From Gordionus sp. m RMFG-2023 (Eukaryota; Nematomorpha; Gordioida; Chordodea; Parachordodidae), in assembly GCF_954871325.1 (NCBI RefSeq), contig NC_088776.1, positions 59,296,954 to 59,360,953 of the forward strand: a stretch of DNA of 64,000 bases. The letters are read 5' to 3'. The notes below the pieces were generated by a model that saw nothing but the letters and a program-made list of their open reading frames with translations, made no database searches and was not told where the DNA came from. Both the position numbers and the translations under genes were made by a program. The stretch's first letter is position 1. Every line of letters begins with the position of its first letter. Shown here piece by piece: positions 58,739 through 64,000 of this stretch.

Positions 58739-61253
58739 CTAATAAGTTGATGGGCTTAAAATTTAAATAAAGGGTATATATGTCAACTAGCCCGTTTTTT
58801 TTAATTTAAAAATTTAATCTTACCTGAAAAATGTTATCCATCATGTTTAGAATACCAACCCTATGAATTTCAGACAATTTTGCTGTGAACATTTGAACTT
58901 AATATAATTTATATTCGTTTTACATTTTTTTTTATAAATTATAAATGATTCAAAGATTAACTCTAATATTGTCTGAAATTTATAAGATAGTATTTTAAAC
59001 ATATTGAAATATATTTCCAATAAGATTTTTAAATTTAAAAAACATACTCAAAAGTGATTTAAATTACAAAAATAACACATTGAAAAAAAACACATTGCCT
59101 CTAATATATGTTGCCCACTTGTGGGCTGGAACTTGCCTAAAACAGACCTATAGATTAATGATATTTTCCAAAAAGATATTGGAAAAAAATAACTTATCCA
59201 ACTATATATGTTCGTTGTGCAGAATTATTATAATTCTTCCATTGTGACCCTTTTAAATTAAAGTTTACATTTTACTAAAATTAAAAATATTTTAAACCGA
59301 GCCCAAATTAAGACTATGATAAACATTTTATTCACACATATTCTAATTTGCATGTTAGATATTTATCAAATTATAATTTAAAATATTGTTGCACAACAAG
59401 GAATATAATTGTATTAGTTAATTTGGCAATGATATAATTGATTATAAAATATTTTAGTCAAATAATTCTTTGAACCTCTGAATTTCATTTTATCCTGAAT
59501 GCTTTTATTTTTTTATTAATTTAATAACTACCCTACTTAACATTTTTCTTATATAAATGGATATATTATATTGGATCAATGATAATAAAATAAATAATGT
59601 TAGGTTCCTTATAAATTATTTCTAATAATAATATAAATTCATAATTAACCAATAAAAAATATAATGTGAAATTAAGAATATATATATTATATACATATAT
59701 ATATATATAAGTTTATATGACATTTAAAAATAATTAAAAATATATTGCCTATTTTATGCATCGTATTTTTTATAAATCATTTTAATATTATACTTAAATG
59801 CTAATTTTATTTTATATCTGGTTAAATTAATGAATTTTATCTAATTTAATAACCTCGTTTATTTTTAAAATGAATTTCTTATTATTACAAATCAACTTTA
59901 TAATTTAATTTTTCCAATGACGAATTCTTATCAGAGAACCATTAGTTAATTTTGGAGGTATTAAAATATATCACCTATATTTATTAATGTTATCATAAAA
60001 TATATATTTAAGCCAATAGTTAATTTAATTGACAATATAGAAATAACGACTTAGCATCACCTATCACTTGCCATAAGGTTTAGTTTTTTTTAATTGAATT
60101 TATCCAATTTTTTATTTAAATCTTAAATAGTATTATTAATGTTTTATCTTATTTAATGAATTATTTATAAATAATATGTTTTGGTCATAATCATATATCT
60201 TGATTGGATTATTTAGTAGCTAATTATTTGCATTATGAATATAATGTTCATATTTCATTAATCTATTTATCCATTAAAATGATTTACTAACATGAGACCA
60301 AATAATAAATTAATTTTTATTTTGATATCCTAGCATTCCTTATTTTTAAATAACATGCTCTATATAATTTCTAAATAAGTAAAAATATTATAATTTATAA
60401 ATTATAATTATATAATTAAAAATAAAATTCTATAATTGAGTCCCCAAAAAGGAACCATAATTGTGTCTAAAAATTTCTATTTGAATTTTAAATTGAAATT
60501 CTTTTTTTATATGAAATAATTTTTTAGCATATTTAATGAATAGTATAATCATATTGACTCCAGCTGCAATAGATTTTATATAAATTAGATTGTAAACCAT
60601 CAAATGAGATTTATGTAATGAATTAGTTAAAACTTTATTCTGTATAAGCATTATAAATTTTTTACAACTAGTTTCTAAATGTTCAAATCACATTAGTTTT
60701 TTTAAAATTTAAAATAACTTTTTGGATCTCATGAAGAGAAAGTTGGTACAGACAATATTGTGGTGATTATTACAGCCACCATCCATACCTTATTTTAAGA
60801 CTGACTATAGTTACGACATGAAAATAAAATCAAATATGACAATCAATAGCCATAAAAATAGGTCTTTTCTAGATTTGACCTCTGATATCTTCAAAAATAT
60901 AAGAGCTAGGATTCTAAAATTTCAAGAGATTCTCAATTGGTTTAGTATGTAATGACTCTTTTATTAAACATAATTATTAAAAATTATGAGATAGATAATT
61001 GTAATTTATAAACTATTAGTGTAAATATTAACTGCAACTAGTTATTTTAATATAAATAACATACCCTTTATTCAACCCCATTTTTTTCAATAGGTTCTAT
61101 TTAAATACATTTTATTTTACATTTGTATTATATATATAATTATAATAAACATAGTATATATATAATTATAATAAACAAATGTTATGATATCAACTGATCA
61201 CATGCTTCATTTGAAACCATTTATATAATATATATTCAAATTTCTATATAATA
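58739..61253. other. Extremely AT-rich spacer
   Basis: About 2.5 kb with no recognised gene, RNA or element. It holds short AT tandem runs (around 59,680-59,710) and a near-duplicate of about 27 bp (TATATATAATTATAATAAAC) at 61,131-61,178. A 73-codon minus-strand frame at 60,430-60,651 has no recognised motif. Confidence 0.5.
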
Positions 61254-61261
61254 GTCAAAAT

Positions 61262-61433
61262 TAGTGTTGTTAAATTGCCTTAACTTTGACCATCTCTTCT
61301 GTGACTTAGTCAAGCTTTTATCCTAAAAAATTGAATTAAACCTCTAAGTTGAGTCTCAACTTGAAGATTGATTCGAATATTTTTGGATAAAAACAGTCTT
61401 ATAGTTGACTAATGTTAGGTTTTAACAACACTA
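61262..61433. mobile_element. hAT-type MITE, 172 bp, with 8-bp target duplication
   Basis: Perfect 8-bp direct repeats GTCAAAAT (61,254-61,261 and 61,434-61,441) flank terminal inverted repeats that begin TAGTGTTGTTAAA. The same 13-base tip ends the element at 44,868, but the interiors are unrelated. The interior folds on itself: AAGTTGAG and CTCAACTT face each other across one base, and TATCC/GGATA and ACTTAGTCAA/TTGACTAA pairs lie further out. There is no ORF. It was probably moved by the same transposase as the 44,868 element. Confidence 0.92.
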
Positions 61434-61509
61434 GTCAAAATTTAAAAATTGTGATTGGGTGAGGCCTATTTGCAGACATCTTCTAATTCACTTTTCTAAA
61501 AATTAGGAA

Positions 61510-61848
61510 GTGATTAATACAATACAGCACATACATAGAATAGATTACATAAGTGATAGATTTGGAATAGGATCTATTTATGCATTAATTTTAAATCGAA
61601 CTATTAAGGTTAATGTTTATTATCATCAAATCCTACCAAAAAGATATTTCCTCCCCAAAATTTTGACCAGAGAAATGGAAGATACGTTTAAAGAATATCT
61701 AAAATCATTTCTTAAAAATTATGATATTATCATGAAAGATTTGTTTTTATGCATAGAAATTGCAAAAAAATTTACTTATATAAAAAATTCTTTTAGAAGT
61801 AAAATTAATCTTCAGAGATCAAAATCCTTGAAGATTTTTTTATTTTGA
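61510..61848 (+). CDS. Unrecognised ORF, 112 codons
   Basis: The frame opens at ATG 61,510 just downstream of the MITE and is the longest uninterrupted frame in the last 5 kb. The predicted peptide is basic and rich in Lys, Ile, Phe and Tyr, with RIDYISDRFGIGSIYALILN near the start and REMEDTFKEYLKSFLKNYD in the middle. A splice-acceptor-like AAATTAG lies just before it. I see no signal peptide, membrane segment or known motif. It could be an exon of an orphan gene, a mobile-element fragment, or a chance frame. Confidence 0.25.
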   Translation: MINTIQHIHRIDYISDRFGIGSIYALILNRTIKVNVYYHQILPKRYFLPKILTREMEDTFKEYLKSFLKNYDIIMKDLFLCIEIAKKFTYIKNSFRSKINLQRSKSLKIFLF

Positions 61849-62280
61849 AGCATTTCAAACTCTGCCACCAAATTAATCAATATTTTTTAGGGTAACAAAA
61901 AATAGATTACTTGTGAAATTTTACCTTTTTAATAAGTTCAAAAGTACATTTCATTTTCTAAAAGTGCAAATAGTTTTTTTTAAAAAATAACCAAAATAAA
62001 ATTAACCATCTTCTTACATCTAAATGTGAAAATTTATAATCATTTTATAGGGTATTTACTAATAATATATGTTAAAATGTATATTTAATTTATTTAACAG
62101 CTTTCAAAAATCATCTTTTTTTATAATAAGTTTTTAAATATTGATTACAAAAAAACATTAATGCATAATATATCAGGCCAGCACCATATAAAGTCAAAGA
62201 TAGAGAAAAGAAAAACGTTATCTATATAGCAGGTTTCCGCGCCAGTTTAATACACAGTTAAATTTTTTTTTAAATGGTTT
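61849..62280. other. AT-rich spacer before the hAT relics
   Basis: No recognisable gene. A short stretch richer in G+C (TTTCCGCGCCAG, about 62,234) stands just before the first hAT fragment and may be part of its lost left side. Confidence 0.35.
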
Positions 62281-63010
62281 AATAATACCAGGAAAACTGG
62301 CTATCACAACAGATTACTGGACGTCTGTTCAAAAACTTCTGTATATATCTATAAGTGGCCAATATATTGATGAAACATCGAAAATGAAAGAAATAATATT
62401 GGATGTTAATTATGTGTCTTATCCTCACAAAGCCAAAAACATATATAAACGCCTCTTTGAATTAATTATTGAATACAATTTGAAAGAAAAAATTATCAGT
62501 TTAACAACCAATAATGCTGCAAATATGCTTAAAACTCAGAGACTAATGAGAACTTAAATGAGTCAAAACCCATTTGCAGAATATGGCTGTATGGAACATT
62601 TGTTAAACAACATTTGCCAGAATATTCTACAAAATATTGATAAGTTATTGTGAAATTAAAATCAATTACAACAATCATTTTTCAAAGTCCATTATTACTT
62701 AAAAAAAATATAGATCATTACTTATAGATAATGACATTGGACAGAAACCTGTTGGAATTCAACATATTTGATGTTGGTGAAGGTCCTTACTGTAAATTAT
62801 CTATTTTTTTTAATAGGATTGTATATTTTTTATTAGAATTTTGAGACAATAAAAACTTTATTATTCTGAATATGAAACCCATTGAAACATTGTCCTGACA
62901 AATGATGATAATAGAAAAACTATTTCCTTTATTTAACCATTTTATGAAACTACTTTGGATTTATCTGGATCCTCCTATCCTACCATTGGTTGAATATCTT
63001 TTATTTAATA
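62281..63010 (+). pseudogene. hAT transposase relic, plus-strand copy
   Basis: The frame around 62,288-62,557 reads PGKLAITTDYWTSVQ, then YISISG, NYVSYPHKA and SLTTNNAANM, the RNase H-like catalytic core typical of BED-finger hAT transposases (the D in TTDYW is the usual first acidic residue). A TAA at 62,555-62,557 stops it. Shifted-frame traces continue, and near 62,960 the conserved LSGSSYPTIG motif appears, followed by TGA. The N-terminal part before PGK is missing. There are several frameshifts, so it is inactive. It faces a second copy at 63,221-64,000. Confidence 0.85.
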
Positions 63011-63650
63011 TTTTAAAATGGTTCCTAATTCTTTCCCCTCTTTCATTGATACGCCTTTTGCAAAGTAGCATAAAGACACGCAAAGTAAATAAAAATATTT
63101 ATTTATTTATAAAGGAAATATCCTTGAGGAGAGAATAGCCAGGGATAGGCTCATGAACTGGGACATCAGAGAAAGCTGAGAAATAAATGAAATCCAAAGC
63201 TATTTATATGATATTATATATCCAATTAATTTAATGGACTTTGATAAACGTTTTTTGTAATTGATCTTTTCACAATAACTTCATCAATATTTTTTATAAT
63301 ATTCTGGAAAATGATGTTTAACACATGTGCCATAAAGCCATATGCTGCGAATGGGTTTTGACTCATGTAAGTTCTCATTAGTCTCTGAGTTTTAAGCATA
63401 TTTGCAGCATTATTGGTTGTTAAACTGATAATTTTTTTCTTTCAAATTTATATTCAATAATTAATTCAGTGAGTCATTTATATATGTTTTCAGCTTTGTG
63501 AGGATAAGACACATAATTAACTTCCAATATTATTTTTTTCATTTTCGACCTCATCAATATAGTGGCCACTTATAGATATATCCGGAAGTTTTTGAACAGA
63601 CATCCAGTAATCTGTTGTGATGGCCAATTATCCTGGCAATTTTTCTAGCA
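62289..63650. repeat. Large inverted repeat formed by the two hAT relics
   Basis: Arms of about 400 bp (62,289-62,692 and about 63,233-63,650) are reverse complements at roughly nine in ten positions by eye, including a perfect stretch of about 65 bp around the SLTTNNAANM codons. The spacer is about 540 bp and holds the C-terminal relic of the plus copy. A transcript crossing it in either direction would fold into a long hairpin. Confidence 0.85.
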
Positions 63651-64000
63651 TGGATATAACATGACTTTTTTTTATTTAGGTAATTGTTTAGAAACATTTT
63701 TTTAAAGGAATTATAAGCGAACACTTTAATATTAGGATTTATGTATTCAATCATTTCCAAAAATTTAATAGTTTTATAAGGGCATATAGGGGAATAGAGG
63801 ACGTTAAAATGATTTCAGCAATGTATTTATTAATTTTTTTTGTTTTGATAGTTGTAATTCTACTATCATATATGTAATCTGAAGAAAAATTTATTTTCTT
63901 TCTGAACTAATACTTTTTCCTGTGAAACATTTTTATGCTTAAGAAACATATGTCATCTCAAAGTAGCTTTAATAAGATAAAATTATTGATTACATTGAAT
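63221..64000 (-). pseudogene. hAT transposase relic, minus-strand copy, runs off the window
   Basis: On the minus strand from the window end, the order is a BED-finger-like TLRWH and LKHKNVS stretch, then EMIEYINPN and NNYLNKKK (in the open part 63,554-63,760), then after a frameshift the TTDYW-type core, SLTTNNAANM and the region past QRLMRT down to 63,221. This copy keeps the N-terminal half that the plus copy lacks but ends before the LSGSSYPTIG region. Frameshifts and stops make it inactive. Its 5' end lies outside the window. Confidence 0.82.

Noticed and set aside
60430-60651. 73-codon minus-strand ORF
   Set aside because: No recognisable motif and AT-driven composition; I could not tie it to the hAT relics.
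62902-63138. 78-codon plus-strand ORF as an independent gene
   Set aside because: The hAT motif LSGSSYPTIG is read in another frame over the same bases, so this frame is a by-product of the relic.

Overview
This is a very AT-rich eukaryotic nuclear window. Evidence for a eukaryote is a protein-coding gene split by five GT-AG introns, a large satellite array, an LTR retrotransposon, and hAT-type and Tc1/mariner-type DNA elements. The GAPDH protein has animal-like stretches (NDPFIDL, VYMFKYDSTHGRF), and the gypsy and hAT remnants resemble those of invertebrates. I cannot name the species, and a non-animal eukaryote is not excluded.

Layout. Positions 1-38,200 are one uninterrupted tandem satellite of about 100 monomers of roughly 380 bp, with no coding potential. 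Several layers of higher-order structure are visible, including a 16-monomer block duplicated almost without change at an offset of 6,093 bp. The array starts before the window. Its right edge decays through a 220-bp foreign segment and increasingly diverged monomers to about 39,400. From 39,400 to 45,700 there is gene-poor DNA holding a TA-flanked 686-bp Tc1/mariner-like element with a broken helix-turn-helix ORF, and two copies of a short hAT-type MITE, one with a perfect 8-bp target duplication.

Positions 45,699-51,004 hold the only convincing host gene: a complete six-exon glyceraldehyde-3-phosphate dehydrogenase of 340 residues with all catalytic residues. Its exons 3 and 4 are much richer in G+C than the introns. 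The introns contain an AAAG microsatellite, a G-quadruplex motif and a MITE-related fragment.

Positions 53,174-58,738 are a decayed Ty3/gypsy LTR retrotransposon on the minus strand (gag, protease, reverse transcriptase, RNase H, integrase; no env seen). Its two LTRs differ, its frame is broken repeatedly, and it carries a later 586-bp hAT-like insertion with an 8-bp target duplication inside RNase H, plus a probable 140-bp inverted-repeat insertion in reverse transcriptase. Positions 58,739-61,250 are featureless AT-rich DNA. A 172-bp hAT-type MITE with a perfect 8-bp target duplication lies at 61,262-61,433. From about 62,280 to the window end, two hAT transposase relics lie head to head and form an inverted repeat with arms of about 400 bp.

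Overall this looks like a satellite/heterochromatin boundary next to a housekeeping gene set among dead and nested mobile elements. The genes do not form a pathway or operon. The most unusual structures are the higher-order satellite, the inverted hAT relics and the nested MITE insertions.
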